A stretch of DNA of 36,140 nt from Candidatus Sungbacteria bacterium RIFCSPLOWO2_01_FULL_47_32 (GCA_001820685.1 MHQP01000013.1:1-36140); one strand, 5' to 3'; shown: positions 1 to 9,172, numbered from the stretch's first letter. Notes: generated from the sequence alone by a model not told the origin. Numbers and translations are program-made.

Positions 1-1
1 T

Positions 2-1567
2 GCCAAATATTCATATATATTGAGCGGCGGGGGATTAGCGCTTTTTTACCTTTCAATTTATGCCGCATTCCAGTATTACCATTTAATAAGCCAGCCGACA
101 GCGTTTGTTGCCATGATTGCCGTAACAATTTTCGGCACGGTGCTTTCTCTTTGGGTAGACGCAGTTGAGCTAGCGGCCCTTTCGGCTGCCGGCGGTTTTT
201 TGACTCCGTTTTTGGTATCAACGGGAGCTTCGAATGACTTTTCGTTCTTCTCTTATCTCATAGTGTTGAACCTCGGCATTGTTGCGGTCGCGTTCTTCAA
301 GAAGTGGCACCAGCTCGTCATTCTTGGATTCGCCGCAACTATTTTGAACTTTGCGTCATGGTACGGCGGGTTTTACGATGGCTCTAAATTGCACTTCGCT
401 ATCTATATACTCACCGTCTTTTACGGTCTGTATCTTATCGCAGGACTTGCCTCAAATATCGTTGCCAGAAAATTAGCCGACATGGGGGATCTCTTCGTGC
501 TTTCCGTCAATCCTGCGTGGTATTTCGGCTGGCTTTATTTTCTTATCAAGTCACATCCGTCTCACCTCATGATGGATATGGGCAACGGGGTGAATACGCC
601 CTGGATTGTTCAGTATTCCGACCAGACCCTTGGTTTTCTGGCAGCCATTCTTGCCGGGGTATACATCGTATGCGCCTACCTTGCGGTAGCCGTGCGAAGC
701 GATGATAAGCGTTTGGTTATGTTCCTTGGAGGAGTTGCGGTCGTGTTCCTGACCATTGCCGTCCCGCTTATTCTCGATCAAAACGCCATTACCATCGCAT
801 GGGCGGTTGAGGCGGCAGTCCTTTTTGTGCTTGGTATCTTTCTTAAGAACCGCGACATGAGGATATTCGCGATATGCGTATATATTGTTGCTCTCGTCCG
901 GCTTTTTGGATTCGACTCCTCTGCAGGGGACCTTTCGAGTTATGTGGCAATCTTCAACAAGCGCTTCTTTACCTATTTTATTGTTATTGCCACAGTTTTA
1001 GGAATGGGATACATTGCATCAAAGAAAAAAGAGGAATTGACCGCTTTTGAAAGGGGCGACCAGATGCCGACGCTTTTCTGGACTGTTGGGAACTTTCTGA
1101 TTTTTCTCCTCATTATACTGGAGATTAACAGTTTTTTTGATTCACGGATTTACGCGCTTCAGGTAAAACTTGAAAAAGAGATTCAGCGGCAGATTCCGGT
1201 CCGGAATCAAAGCGACCCGTATTATGCCTATCAAGATACCTATGGCATTCAATACCAGGCACAAACGAGGCTTTCTGCCGATGCCGGCTATCGCCGCCTG
1301 AACAACCTGCGGAATGCCGCTATCTCGGTATTTTTGACGCTCTATGCTATAATTCTTATGGCGATCGGCGTTCTGTATAGGAACAAATATGTGCGCTGGT
1401 CTTCCGTAGTGCTCTTCGGAGTGACCATTGTGAAGGTATTTTTCTTCGATCTTACGGTCTTGGCCGCTCCCCAGCGCATCATTTCGTTCATTGTGCTTGG
1501 CATTATTTTGCTTTTTGCTTCGTATCTCTATTTTCGCTTCGAGAAGCGTCTCGAGGCATCGCAATAA
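2..1567 (+). CDS. DUF2339 family multi-pass membrane protein, 5'-truncated
   Basis: The frame is open from base 2, so the N-terminus lies outside the window; the TTG at 20 is probably internal. At least 515 residues remain, almost entirely hydrophobic helices (a dozen or more membrane segments). The Gly-rich start (SGGGLALFYLSIYAAF) and the repeated helix-loop pattern match the polytopic DUF2339 family, whose function is unknown. A hydrophilic stretch with Tyr and Gln near residues 385-425 probably lies outside the membrane. Only 2 nt separate it from the DUF3999 gene, the common partner of DUF2339, so the two are probably co-transcribed and may form an envelope complex (inference). Confidence 0.8.
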   Translation, partial: AKYSYILSGGGLALFYLSIYAAFQYYHLISQPTAFVAMIAVTIFGTVLSLWVDAVELAALSAAGGFLTPFLVSTGASNDFSFFSYLIVLNLGIVAVAFFKKWHQLVILGFAATILNFASWYGGFYDGSKLHFAIYILTVFYGLYLIAGLASNIVARKLADMGDLFVLSVNPAWYFGWLYFLIKSHPSHLMMDMGNGVNTPWIVQYSDQTLGFLAAILAGVYIVCAYLAVAVRSDDKRLVMFLGGVAVVFLTIAVPLILDQNAITIAWAVEAAVLFVLGIFLKNRDMRIFAICVYIVALVRLFGFDSSAGDLSSYVAIFNKRFFTYFIVIATVLGMGYIASKKKEELTAFERGDQMPTLFWTVGNFLIFLLIILEINSFFDSRIYALQVKLEKEIQRQIPVRNQSDPYYAYQDTYGIQYQAQTRLSADAGYRRLNNLRNAAISVFLTLYAIILMAIGVLYRNKYVRWSSVVLFGVTIVKVFFFDLTVLAAPQRIISFIVLGIILLFASYLYFRFEKRLEASQ

Positions 1568-1569
1568 CT

Positions 1570-2862
1570 ATGGCATCACTTCGCATCTCTGTTGTAATAT
1601 TCGGTATGCTGGGATACGCCTTTTTTGCGGCGGCCGACTTCACCCAATCCGCGTGGGAGTTTCGCGCACGTATTCTGCCGGGTTCATCCATGAAACAGGA
1701 TTACGCCGTACTTGACCTTCCGAGCGAGGTTTTTTCTTACTCGAAGCCGGACATTTCAGACCTGCGCATTGTTGACGCTGACGGCGAGGTGCCGTATGTC
1801 GCGGCTGTTGAACGGGAGACTTCTGGCGTAACGTACGTATCGGCGCGGATGTTCGACCAATCTTTCGTCAAAGGCGAGTCTACAATATTTCTTGTTGATC
1901 TCGGTTCGGAAGGAGTGTTCCATAACTCGTTTGCCATTGATACGTCTTCAGAGAACTTTCGGCGGCTTGTCGAAGTTCAGGGATCAAACGACAAGACGAA
2001 CTGGCGTACGCTTACTCCGAGGGGGCAGATTTATGACTATACTGTCCGCGATATAAAACCTGTTACCGTGAGGGATACGACCGTTGCCTATCCAGATTCA
2101 ACCGTACGCTTCCTTCGCGTTATCATCGCCGACCAAGGAGAAGGCCCTCTTGCCGTTACAGGCATTCGGGTTTGGCGCCATATCTCCACGGCCGCGCGCG
2201 AGATTTCTTATACGCCGAAACTTGAAGTTGCCGAAAATGCAGAGCTAAAAAGCACCGAGGCCGTTCTTGACCTCGGCATTCGTGGAATTCCGCACAGGAG
2301 AGGCCGTATTGCGACCCAAAGCCAGAACTTCAACCGCCTGGTTTCCGTTTATGATAGCGACGATAAGGCAAACTGGCGGCTTTTGAAGAATAGTTACTTC
2401 TTTGCTGTTGTAGCCGCACGATTTACAGGCTCAAACTTGGATTTTGTCTATCCCGAATCAAACAAGCGGTACATAAAGCTTGTTATCGTTAACGGCGACG
2501 ATCGGCCCATTGCGGTCGAAAGCGCTATGCTCTACGGAACGGTTCGGCGCATTCTTTTCAAATTTATTCCCGGGAACGAGTACTATCTTTATCTCGGCAA
2601 TCTGAAAGCGCATCGTCCTCAATACGATATAGAAAAAATATCGCAATATGTTGATACCTCAACACTTGATCAGGTGGGAGCGGGTCCGGTTGTAAAGAAT
2701 CCGGGATATGTGGCGCCAAAGCCTGAAAAAGTTCCTTTGGCGGAGCGCTCTCCCTATGTCTTGCCTGTTGTACTTGGCGCGGTCATTGTCTTGCTGGCAT
2801 TTCTTTTGTTGCGGCTGTTTTTAAAAATGCGTACGGGTTCAATTCCGCCTGCCCAATCCTGA
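1570..2862 (+). CDS. DUF3999 family secreted/membrane-anchored protein
   Basis: 430 residues. An N-terminal hydrophobic segment (about 4-22) looks like a signal peptide or anchor. The body has two beta-rich lobes, each with a similar 'ENFRRLVEVQGSNDKTNWR' / 'QNFNRLVSVYDSDDKANWR' element, as in discoidin-like (F5/8 type C) sandwiches. A single membrane helix lies near residues 394-418, followed by a short basic tail. The opening 'LDLPSEVFSYSKPDISDLRIVD' region is typical of DUF3999. The ATG is 2 nt after the DUF2339 stop and the gene ends in TGA. Most of the protein is probably outside the cytoplasm. Function is unknown; it may work with the DUF2339 protein in envelope or polysaccharide processes (inference). 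Confidence 0.75.
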   Translation: MASLRISVVIFGMLGYAFFAAADFTQSAWEFRARILPGSSMKQDYAVLDLPSEVFSYSKPDISDLRIVDADGEVPYVAAVERETSGVTYVSARMFDQSFVKGESTIFLVDLGSEGVFHNSFAIDTSSENFRRLVEVQGSNDKTNWRTLTPRGQIYDYTVRDIKPVTVRDTTVAYPDSTVRFLRVIIADQGEGPLAVTGIRVWRHISTAAREISYTPKLEVAENAELKSTEAVLDLGIRGIPHRRGRIATQSQNFNRLVSVYDSDDKANWRLLKNSYFFAVVAARFTGSNLDFVYPESNKRYIKLVIVNGDDRPIAVESAMLYGTVRRILFKFIPGNEYYLYLGNLKAHRPQYDIEKISQYVDTSTLDQVGAGPVVKNPGYVAPKPEKVPLAERSPYVLPVVLGAVIVLLAFLLLRLFLKMRTGSIPPAQS

Positions 2863-2917
2863 CATCTTCAAAAATTAATGTGCGGCGAGCAAATTAAATT
2901 ATTTATTAAAACAATTT

Positions 2918-3805
2918 ATGTCATATCTAAACGACGAAAAAATAAAATTTCTCGAAGAAAAGGCGAACGCTGTTCGCATGTCTATTATTGAAATGCTCTT
3001 GGCGGCAGGTTCCGGCCATACCGCCGGGCCACTGGGCATGGCCGATATTTTTACAGCACTGTATTTTCATATTTTAAAACACGACCCCAAAAACCCGGAG
3101 TGGCCGGAGCGCGATTTTCTTGTGCTATCAAATGGCCATATTTGCCCCGTGCAGTATGCGGCAATGGCGCACGCGGGATATTTTCCGATAGAGGAACTTT
3201 TAACGCTTCGTAAATTCGGAACACGTCTTCAGGGACATCCGCACCGCGAAAAGCTTCCCGGAATAGAAGTCTCTTCCGGGCCGCTTGGTTCCGGCCTGGG
3301 GCAGGCGGTCGGAATTGCTATCGGTTTGAAGATGGATAAAAAGCCGAATCAGGTCGTATGCATCATGGGAGACGGGGAACAGGACTGCGGGATTGTCTGG
3401 GAGTCTCTCATGCTTGCCGGGAAGCATCATCTTGATAATCTGACGGTCGTCATTGACCGGAATAACATTCAAATTGACGGAATGACTGAAGACATCATGC
3501 CGCTTGAGCCTATGCGAGCAAAGTACGAAGCATTCAACTGGCACGTGATAGATCTGAATGCTCATAACTTTCAAGACATTAACAGCGCATTTGAGGAGGC
3601 TCGTGGAATTTACGAAAAACCGGTCATACTACTTGCTCACACTATTCCGGGCAAAGGGATTCCGGAGATTGAATTTGACTATCGGTGGCATGGCAATCCG
3701 CCGGGAAAAGGGCCGGGAGATATTATTCCCCAACCGGAGCAGGGGAAAAAGTTTTTGGATGAACTAAGAACTCTTGGGGGTAAAATAAAAGGCGAGCATC
3801 AATAA
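2918..3805 (+). CDS. Transketolase, N-terminal (TPP-binding) subunit
   Basis: 295 residues, corresponding to the thiamine-pyrophosphate-binding half of transketolase. The TPP/metal motif GDGE is at residues 151-154, followed by the paired Asn in 'DRNNIQIDG'; 'SSGPLGSGLGQAVGIA' and the 'RWHGNPPGKGP' end are also typical. The enzyme moves two-carbon ketol units in the non-oxidative pentose phosphate pathway, in the cytoplasm, together with the C-terminal subunit at 5106-6116. Split transketolases are known in archaea and many bacteria, but the halves are usually adjacent; here about 1.3 kb and three genes lie between. The start ATG follows an AT-rich leader without a Shine-Dalgarno site. Confidence 0.93.
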   Translation: MSYLNDEKIKFLEEKANAVRMSIIEMLLAAGSGHTAGPLGMADIFTALYFHILKHDPKNPEWPERDFLVLSNGHICPVQYAAMAHAGYFPIEELLTLRKFGTRLQGHPHREKLPGIEVSSGPLGSGLGQAVGIAIGLKMDKKPNQVVCIMGDGEQDCGIVWESLMLAGKHHLDNLTVVIDRNNIQIDGMTEDIMPLEPMRAKYEAFNWHVIDLNAHNFQDINSAFEEARGIYEKPVILLAHTIPGKGIPEIEFDYRWHGNPPGKGPGDIIPQPEQGKKFLDELRTLGGKIKGEHQ

Positions 3806-3834
3806 CCCTTGTCGGACGCGGTCTAAGGGCGGCC

Positions 3835-3863
3835 TTGTCCAGCCGGAGGAGGTGCTCTATACT
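3835..3863 (+). promoter_or_regulatory. Promoter for the small membrane protein gene, leaderless start
   Basis: A -35 TTGTCC (3835-3840) and a -10 TATACT (3858-3863) are separated by 17 nt. Only 6 nt lie between the -10 and the ATG at 3870, so transcription should start at or next to the start codon. Confidence 0.55.
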
Positions 3864-3869
3864 AATCAT

Positions 3870-4115
3870 ATGCATATGAAATGCCCGGAAAACGATACGT
3901 TCCATCTTTCCTGCTGCGTTCTGCCGCTTGCGGGGATGCTCCTGTGGGCGTCGGCATTCGTTTCGTTCATATTCGCCCTGGTTTCTTTGGGCGGCTTTTG
4001 GTGGGGGATATTGTCGGTTGAGTGGTTTGATATAGCTCAAACCATCGGAATTCTCGCCATCGGGCTCAAGCTCGGGCTTCTTATCCGCATTCATCAATGT
4101 AACGGCAATCAATAA
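3870..4115 (+). CDS. Small membrane protein, two transmembrane segments
   Basis: 81 residues from the ATG at 3870; an in-frame GTG at 3852 would add six residues, but the TATACT -10 box at 3858-3863 would then lie inside the gene. The N-terminus is short and polar with Cys and His (HMKCPENDTFHLSCC). Two hydrophobic helices follow (about residues 20-43 and 55-75, counted from 3870), and the C-terminus is short and polar. I do not recognise the family. It sits between the two transketolase subunits and is followed after 5 nt by another membrane protein. The role is unknown. Confidence 0.6.
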   Translation: MHMKCPENDTFHLSCCVLPLAGMLLWASAFVSFIFALVSLGGFWWGILSVEWFDIAQTIGILAIGLKLGLLIRIHQCNGNQ

Positions 4116-4120
4116 TTTTT

Positions 4121-4498
4121 ATGGCAACTTTCTTAGATAACAACAAAAAAGGCGAACCAGGAAGCGGAACCGGCCTAAAGGGTTTTAATGTTTCGCTCAA
4201 ATCAGAAGACATTCAAAAGGAGAAGGCCCGCATCGTGAGGGTTCACCGCACGTTCTTTGATGTGAGCATGACCGAGCGGCTTTTGAGCCTCATAAATTTT
4301 TTGGCGCTTACCATTTTTTGCGCCCTGCTAACGCTTTTCCTCATCCAAAAAGGGTATCAGGCGGCCGACGAAATAAACACCATTTCGGACTCTCTCAAAG
4401 ACAAGCGCGTGTTAAACGACCCGGCGCTCGGAGAGAAGGGACTGCTTTCCGGCACGGATGAAGCGACAAACACGGAAAAGGTTCCGAGTAAAAAATAA
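4121..4498 (+). CDS. Single-pass membrane protein of unknown function
   Basis: 125 residues. The first 50 are polar and basic with many Lys and Gly. One strong membrane helix follows at about residues 50-76 (LLSLINFLALTIFCALLTLF). The last 50 residues are charged and would be on the opposite face. No enzyme motif is visible. It lies 5 nt after the small membrane protein, with no clear ribosome-binding site, which suggests joint transcription. The N-in, C-out orientation follows from the basic N-terminus (inference). Not a recognised family. Confidence 0.65.
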   Translation: MATFLDNNKKGEPGSGTGLKGFNVSLKSEDIQKEKARIVRVHRTFFDVSMTERLLSLINFLALTIFCALLTLFLIQKGYQAADEINTISDSLKDKRVLNDPALGEKGLLSGTDEATNTEKVPSKK

Positions 4499-4510
4499 CT
4501 AATTTATAAT
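4482..4510 (+). promoter_or_regulatory. Probable promoter of the first CBS protein gene
   Basis: A perfect -10 TATAAT (4505-4510) lies 7 nt before the ATG at 4518. The -35 is poor (TTCCGA at 4482-4487, 17-nt spacer). The short distance again implies a leaderless message. Confidence 0.45.
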
Positions 4511-4517
4511 AAAATCT

Positions 4518-5033
4518 ATGGATGAAGTTTTTGTGCGGGATTTTATGACGACGGAAGTCGTCTCCGTTAAAGCCGATACCTCGGTTCTTGATGTCGTTAA
4601 AATAATTTTTGTGAACGGATTTAACGGCGTGCCGGTTGTTGACGAAGAAGGGCGCCTTGCCGGTATCATTACGGAGTGGGACTTCATTGCAAAAGGGTCT
4701 CCGGTATTTTTCTCGCCTTTGGGAAGGCTTCTTCAGGAGCTCGACATTTTTCGAGAGGACGAAGGAGAAATTGACAAAAAGATAAAAGAGATTGTTTCTT
4801 CAAAGACTGCAGATCTCATGAACCGCGAGCCTATAACGCTTACTTCGAACAACACCGTGCAGGATGCAGCAGACCTCTTTTTGCGCCATCACAGGGTAAA
4901 CCCGGTCCCTGTTGTTGATAAGGACCGAAAACTTGTCGGTATCATCAGCCGATATGACCTTATTAAGCTTTACGCCGACCCGGTATTCTGGAAGAAACTC
5001 GCAGAGAAGAATCATGAAACGCAGGTGAAATAA
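4518..5033 (+). CDS. CBS-pair (Bateman) domain protein
   Basis: 171 residues made of two CBS domains. The first runs from 'VRDFMTTEVVSVKADTSVLD' to 'GRLAGIITEWDFIAKG' (about 5-58), the second from 'TADLMNREPITLTSNNTVQD' to 'RKLVGIISRYDLIKLY' (about 95-155), joined by a charged helical linker. CBS pairs usually bind adenine nucleotides and sense energy state. There is no attached catalytic or DNA-binding domain, so it probably acts by binding a partner or as a free sensor (inference). It lies between the transketolase subunits. The protein at 9325-9813 is a clear paralogue with the same 'HHRVNP.PV' signature in the second domain. Confidence 0.85.
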   Translation: MDEVFVRDFMTTEVVSVKADTSVLDVVKIIFVNGFNGVPVVDEEGRLAGIITEWDFIAKGSPVFFSPLGRLLQELDIFREDEGEIDKKIKEIVSSKTADLMNREPITLTSNNTVQDAADLFLRHHRVNPVPVVDKDRKLVGIISRYDLIKLYADPVFWKKLAEKNHETQVK

Positions 5034-5105
5034 CGCACTCGTGCGCAGGGTCTGCTTTTTCAAAAGTTTAGCAAGAAGTTTTTCTAATTCTTAATTTTAG
5101 CCGCT

Positions 5106-6116
5106 ATGCCCACAAATCCACAAATGAAATTAGCTGAAAATCTTCTCGACCTTAACACGGTAAAGCAAGAGCCGACCCGCATGGGCTTTGGGTTGGGACT
5201 GGTTCAGGCAGCAGACGAAAACCCCAATATAGTCGGACTCTGCGCAGATCTAACCGCTTCCACGAAAATGGACGACTTTGCGAAGAAATATCCGTCACGC
5301 TTCATCCAGATGGGAATTGGCGAGCAAAACCTTGCTGTGACCGCGGCTGGCCTTTCTGCCGTCGGCAAAATTCCATATATCACTTCGTATGCGATGTTCA
5401 GTCCCGGTAGGAATTGGGAACAAATTCGAACGACTCTTTGTTATAACAACTCCAACGTAAAGGTTGTCGGCTCGCATTCCGGTGTTTCCGTCGGTCCAGA
5501 CGGCGCAACGCATCAGGCGATTGAAGACATGGCTATTGCGCGTCCAATTCCGAACATGACGGTGTTTGCTCCGTGCGATTCTGTCGAAGGAAAAAAAATT
5601 GCATATGCAGTTTCAAAATTTTACGGTCCGGCATATATCCGCTATACGCGCGAAAAGACTCCCGTTATAACAACGGAAGAAACACCGTTTGAATTGGGGA
5701 AGGCTCAAGTTTTCTGGTTCGAACCGGAAGGAAAAAAGCCCGATGTTGCCATTATTGCTTGCGGTCCGCTTCTCCATAACGCAATTCTTGCCGCGTCCGC
5801 TCTTGAACGCGAGGGGTTGGCTGTGCGCGTCATAAACAACGGCTCGGTAAAGCCGATGGACGAAGCAACTATCGTTCAAGCCGCGCGCGACGCGGGCGCT
5901 GTCGTTACGGTTGAAGAGCACCAGACTGCGGGAGGAATGGGTTCTTCAGTTGCAGAAGTTCTCGCAAAAAATTTCCCTGTTCCGATTGAATTTATCGGCG
6001 TGCAAAATCGCTTTGGAGAGTCTGGCGAGCCGAATGAGCTTATTGAGGTGTTCGGCATGGGGGTAACCCATATTATTGAGGCGGTAAAAAAGGTCATTGC
6101 AAGAAAAAACGCTTAA
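5106..6116 (+). CDS. Transketolase, C-terminal (pyrimidine-binding) subunit
   Basis: 336 residues: the pyrimidine-binding domain (about 12-180) plus the transketolase C-terminal domain (about 195-330). The glutamate that activates the TPP aminopyrimidine ring is E73 in 'MGIGEQNLAVTAAGLS'. 'SHSGVSVGPDGATHQAIED' and 'VVTVEEHQTAGGMGSSVAEVL' are typical of transketolases and DXP-synthase relatives. It should pair with the N-terminal subunit at 2918-3805. The length fits a stand-alone C-terminal subunit. A hairpin terminator follows directly. Confidence 0.93.
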   Translation: MPTNPQMKLAENLLDLNTVKQEPTRMGFGLGLVQAADENPNIVGLCADLTASTKMDDFAKKYPSRFIQMGIGEQNLAVTAAGLSAVGKIPYITSYAMFSPGRNWEQIRTTLCYNNSNVKVVGSHSGVSVGPDGATHQAIEDMAIARPIPNMTVFAPCDSVEGKKIAYAVSKFYGPAYIRYTREKTPVITTEETPFELGKAQVFWFEPEGKKPDVAIIACGPLLHNAILAASALEREGLAVRVINNGSVKPMDEATIVQAARDAGAVVTVEEHQTAGGMGSSVAEVLAKNFPVPIEFIGVQNRFGESGEPNELIEVFGMGVTHIIEAVKKVIARKNA

Positions 6117-6129
6117 ACTAGTGAAAAAT

Positions 6130-6152
6130 CAGCGTTTTTGACGCTGTTTTTT
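6130..6152 (+). terminator. Intrinsic terminator after transketolase C subunit
   Basis: CAGCGT (6130-6135) and ACGCTG (6141-6146) form a 6-bp stem with a TTTTG loop, followed by a run of six T. Confidence 0.85.
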
Positions 6153-6178
6153 CTAAAAGAGCGTAAGAGTCATAAGGT

Positions 6179-6206
6179 TTGACCGTCTACTATAACAAGT
6201 GATAAT
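6179..6206 (+). promoter_or_regulatory. Candidate promoter of the surface protein gene
   Basis: TTGACC (6179-6184), a 16-nt spacer and GATAAT (6201-6206), in an AT-rich stretch with further overlapping -10-like sequences. The leader to the ATG at 6268 is about 55 nt, unlike the short leaders elsewhere in the window. Confidence 0.5.
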
Positions 6207-6267
6207 ATATAATAAGTGCTAATAAGTAACTTTTTCGGGACTAATCCTGGAAGATGCAAATAAATAT

Positions 6268-9066
6268 ATGAAGAAATTATTGCCTTTTTTTATAACAGCA
6301 GTCATTTTAGCAGGCCCCGCGCTTTCTTGGGCATCTGTTGACCCGGCAACAATTCAGGCCCTGCAGGCGCAAATTCAGGAGCTTCAGGAAAAAATAAGAG
6401 CTCTTATTGCCCAAGGCAACTCCGTAACTCAAACGAAGCCGGCATTTGGAGGCAGTACGACTATGATGTCTGGGTCTGGCTCCGCAGGCGCCGGAGTTAC
6501 TGTTTCTGGCGTGAACATGCAGGCGATTTTTAACGACGACACATCCAATGATGACATCATTCAGCTCAACAATCTCCGCATCCAAAGCATTGACGCTCAA
6601 GCTGGGGTAGCACTCATTACTGCTTCAAACGACTTCGGCATTAACTGCCTTAAGTTCCAGGATCAGGATTCTACATCCGGGATTTCATTTCCGTGCCCAA
6701 TGCCGCTGTCAATTTTGTATCAGATCAAAGTTGACTCCGATACAAGGCTCTTGTTGCGAAACCGCCAAAAAGCGACTCTTGCGGATTTTGCGGTAGGGGA
6801 CCGGATAAATGTTTATGGCTTTATGGACCGCGCCTCAAATGCGGTTACCGCTGTGCTTGTGCGAAACATTGACAAGCCTGCTACAAAAAAATTCATTCAG
6901 TTGAATAATGTTCAGGTGGCGTCTCTTCCTGACTCAACATCTCTGCCAACATCGTTCGTGGTCATTCAAAACGGCATTTCACCGTGCTTTGATTATGGTG
7001 AGATGGGTGTCGGCGGCAAAATCTTCCCGTGTCCGCTCGGTCTTGAGATGCGCGAGATGAAGATGAATATTTCTGCACCTAATAGCGCTGGCGTACTAAA
7101 CACTGCAACAGCAATGTCGGCCTATTATCCGGCGGCCCGCAAATATTCAATCACAGTAACGCCCGACACAAAAATTATTGGAAGCAATCGCCAGCCGTTG
7201 ACGCTTAAAGATATTTCGGTCGGCGATACCCTCAATATTTATGGAAGCCAGTCGGCGTCCGATAGCACTTCCATCAGCGCACTCATTATTCGCGATCTTT
7301 CAAAACCGGTTGCCAACGAACGCTCGGTACTGCGGGTTGCGGTAACTGACGCAAGCATCATGTGCATGCAAATCGGCAGTCAAACTGATGCCCTGAGTTC
7401 TATTATGGCTCCATGCGGAATTCTTTATAATGCAACAGTCGACCTTTATGGCTCTGATGGATCTATTCGGCATGGATCAACTGAGCGAGGAGTGGCGGTG
7501 TTCGAGAACTTGAAGCCGGGTACATATACAGCAGCCGCTTCTGCTCCTGGGTATGATAGAAACAAACTTGCTGATATCAGACTTGATGTGCATCAAATTC
7601 AGACGGTTACTATCATGCTTCAGCACTTATCCTCTAGGGGCATATCGGTCAGAGCGCTTGATAATTTGAACGGTTCGGTTGGAGTGTCTTACGGTGCGAA
7701 TTTTGAGGCATCCGGCGGTGTCGGATCATATGTCTGGGCGATAAGTGACGGCGCACTGCCTCCGGGACTTTCGCTTACTCATCCGCCCGTGCCGATGATT
7801 GCTTGCCGCGTTGATGGACCGTGTCCCATATATCCCCAAAACCGTATTTTGCTCTCGGGAACTCCGACACAGGGCGGAACGTATAAATTCAGATTAACAG
7901 CAACCGACTCACAGGGTCATTCCGGCTCAGAAACATTTATCGCGGAAATTCGCGGCGGCAGTGTCGGGGGCAATTTACCGCCAAGCATTTATGGAGTTAC
8001 CGGCCCTACTCTTTTAGCGGTTGGCCAGCAAGGAACATGGACTGTGAAAGCAGCCGATCCCGAGAATAGTTCATTGAGTTACGCGGTTGTGTGGGGAGAT
8101 GAATCGACTATGGCTGGGACTGCGCCTTCTCTGAGATCAACGGCAAATGATGTCGTTCAAACTTCGACATTCACGCATTCTTTCGCAAAAACAGGAACGT
8201 ATGCACCGGTATTTATCGTGACCGATAACTCCGGAACATCGGCTAAAACTACAATTTCTGTAACAGTTACTGCCAACGGAACAACACCGCCAGTAAGTGC
8301 CGGATACCTCCAAATTAAACCAGCATCCGCGTCAGTTGCGGTTGGCGGGAGTGTACGTATGCAGGCGATATTTCAGCCATCTATGCCTCCGTGTCCCGTC
8401 GGCTTAGCATGCGCTCAAGTTATGCCGGCCCCATATCAAGTTAACGCGGAGTGGACATCAAGCAATCCCGGTGTTGCTTCTTTGGTCATTAGCACTCCGA
8501 ATTGCGCTCAAGGCACAAATTACTGCGGTCAAGAAGTTTTGGTTAAAGGAATTTCAAATGGCGCGGCAGGCATCACTGCCGTTTATAAGATGTCATCCGG
8601 ATTTGTTTTGACCGCAATCGCGAAAGTAACCGTAGGTTCAGGCTCGCAAACCGTTACCGTCATTTCTCCGAACGGAGGTGAAACATGGTTAAAAGAAACA
8701 ATGCAGACTATCAAATGGCAGGACAATTTTGCTCAGACGTGTCCGGCTGGAACGTACTGCGCGTCTATTGCGCCGAGGTATTATACTATTCATCTGGTTC
8801 CATATTATCCTCCATGTACAGGGAGTATCTGTCCTCTCTATGCAATTCACGCTCCATATGTGATCGCAAGCAGTGTGGGCGGAATCTCATATAACTGGTC
8901 AGTGGGCAAGGTATTGAATACATCCGGGGCTGGTGATGTTGCTCCTGATGGTTCGTACACCGTTCAGGTTTGTCAAACTGGCACAGATATCTGCGATTCA
9001 AGCGATTCTTACTTCAAGATTACTTCATCTACGGCAGGGACGACCTCAAATTCAGCGGGGCAGTAA
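6268..9066 (+). CDS. Large secreted multi-domain Ig-like surface protein
   Basis: 932 residues. A signal peptide (1-22, ending near SWA) is followed by a short coiled coil (about 28-50). Then come two related beta modules (about 85-205 and 210-345), each ending 'VGDxxNVYG...' and resembling DUF5666; a carboxypeptidase-regulatory-like sandwich (about 390-450); a putative Ig domain with 'LPPGLSL...LSGTP..GGTY' (about 470-565); a PKD-like domain (about 575-670); a group-2 bacterial Ig domain (about 680-790); and a Ser/Thr-rich 'SPNGGETW' domain (795-920). There is no C-terminal anchor. Cys-Pro pairs recur across unrelated domains and may form disulfides. It probably works on the cell surface, perhaps in attachment to a host cell (inference). 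It has its own promoter and terminator. Confidence 0.85.
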   Translation: MKKLLPFFITAVILAGPALSWASVDPATIQALQAQIQELQEKIRALIAQGNSVTQTKPAFGGSTTMMSGSGSAGAGVTVSGVNMQAIFNDDTSNDDIIQLNNLRIQSIDAQAGVALITASNDFGINCLKFQDQDSTSGISFPCPMPLSILYQIKVDSDTRLLLRNRQKATLADFAVGDRINVYGFMDRASNAVTAVLVRNIDKPATKKFIQLNNVQVASLPDSTSLPTSFVVIQNGISPCFDYGEMGVGGKIFPCPLGLEMREMKMNISAPNSAGVLNTATAMSAYYPAARKYSITVTPDTKIIGSNRQPLTLKDISVGDTLNIYGSQSASDSTSISALIIRDLSKPVANERSVLRVAVTDASIMCMQIGSQTDALSSIMAPCGILYNATVDLYGSDGSIRHGSTERGVAVFENLKPGTYTAAASAPGYDRNKLADIRLDVHQIQTVTIMLQHLSSRGISVRALDNLNGSVGVSYGANFEASGGVGSYVWAISDGALPPGLSLTHPPVPMIACRVDGPCPIYPQNRILLSGTPTQGGTYKFRLTATDSQGHSGSETFIAEIRGGSVGGNLPPSIYGVTGPTLLAVGQQGTWTVKAADPENSSLSYAVVWGDESTMAGTAPSLRSTANDVVQTSTFTHSFAKTGTYAPVFIVTDNSGTSAKTTISVTVTANGTTPPVSAGYLQIKPASASVAVGGSVRMQAIFQPSMPPCPVGLACAQVMPAPYQVNAEWTSSNPGVASLVISTPNCAQGTNYCGQEVLVKGISNGAAGITAVYKMSSGFVLTAIAKVTVGSGSQTVTVISPNGGETWLKETMQTIKWQDNFAQTCPAGTYCASIAPRYYTIHLVPYYPPCTGSICPLYAIHAPYVIASSVGGISYNWSVGKVLNTSGAGDVAPDGSYTVQVCQTGTDICDSSDSYFKITSSTAGTTSNSAGQ

Positions 9067-9147
9067 TAAATAAGTGAAGCGGTTAACCAAAAACAAAGCC
9101 TCGTCTTCCTATATCGAGTTTGCTTCGCAAATTTTGCCGGGCGACCA

Positions 9148-9172
9148 AAGCCCTCTTTTTCGGAGGGTTTTG
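9148..9172 (+). terminator. Intrinsic terminator after the surface protein gene
   Basis: CCCTC (9151-9155) pairs with GAGGG (9163-9167). The stem is flanked by AAAG upstream and TTTT downstream. Confidence 0.65.

Noticed and set aside
1570-2862. Alternative genetic code with TGA as glycine
   Set aside because: Several genes end naturally at TGA (2862, 9813, 22185, 31610) directly before the next gene or a spacer.
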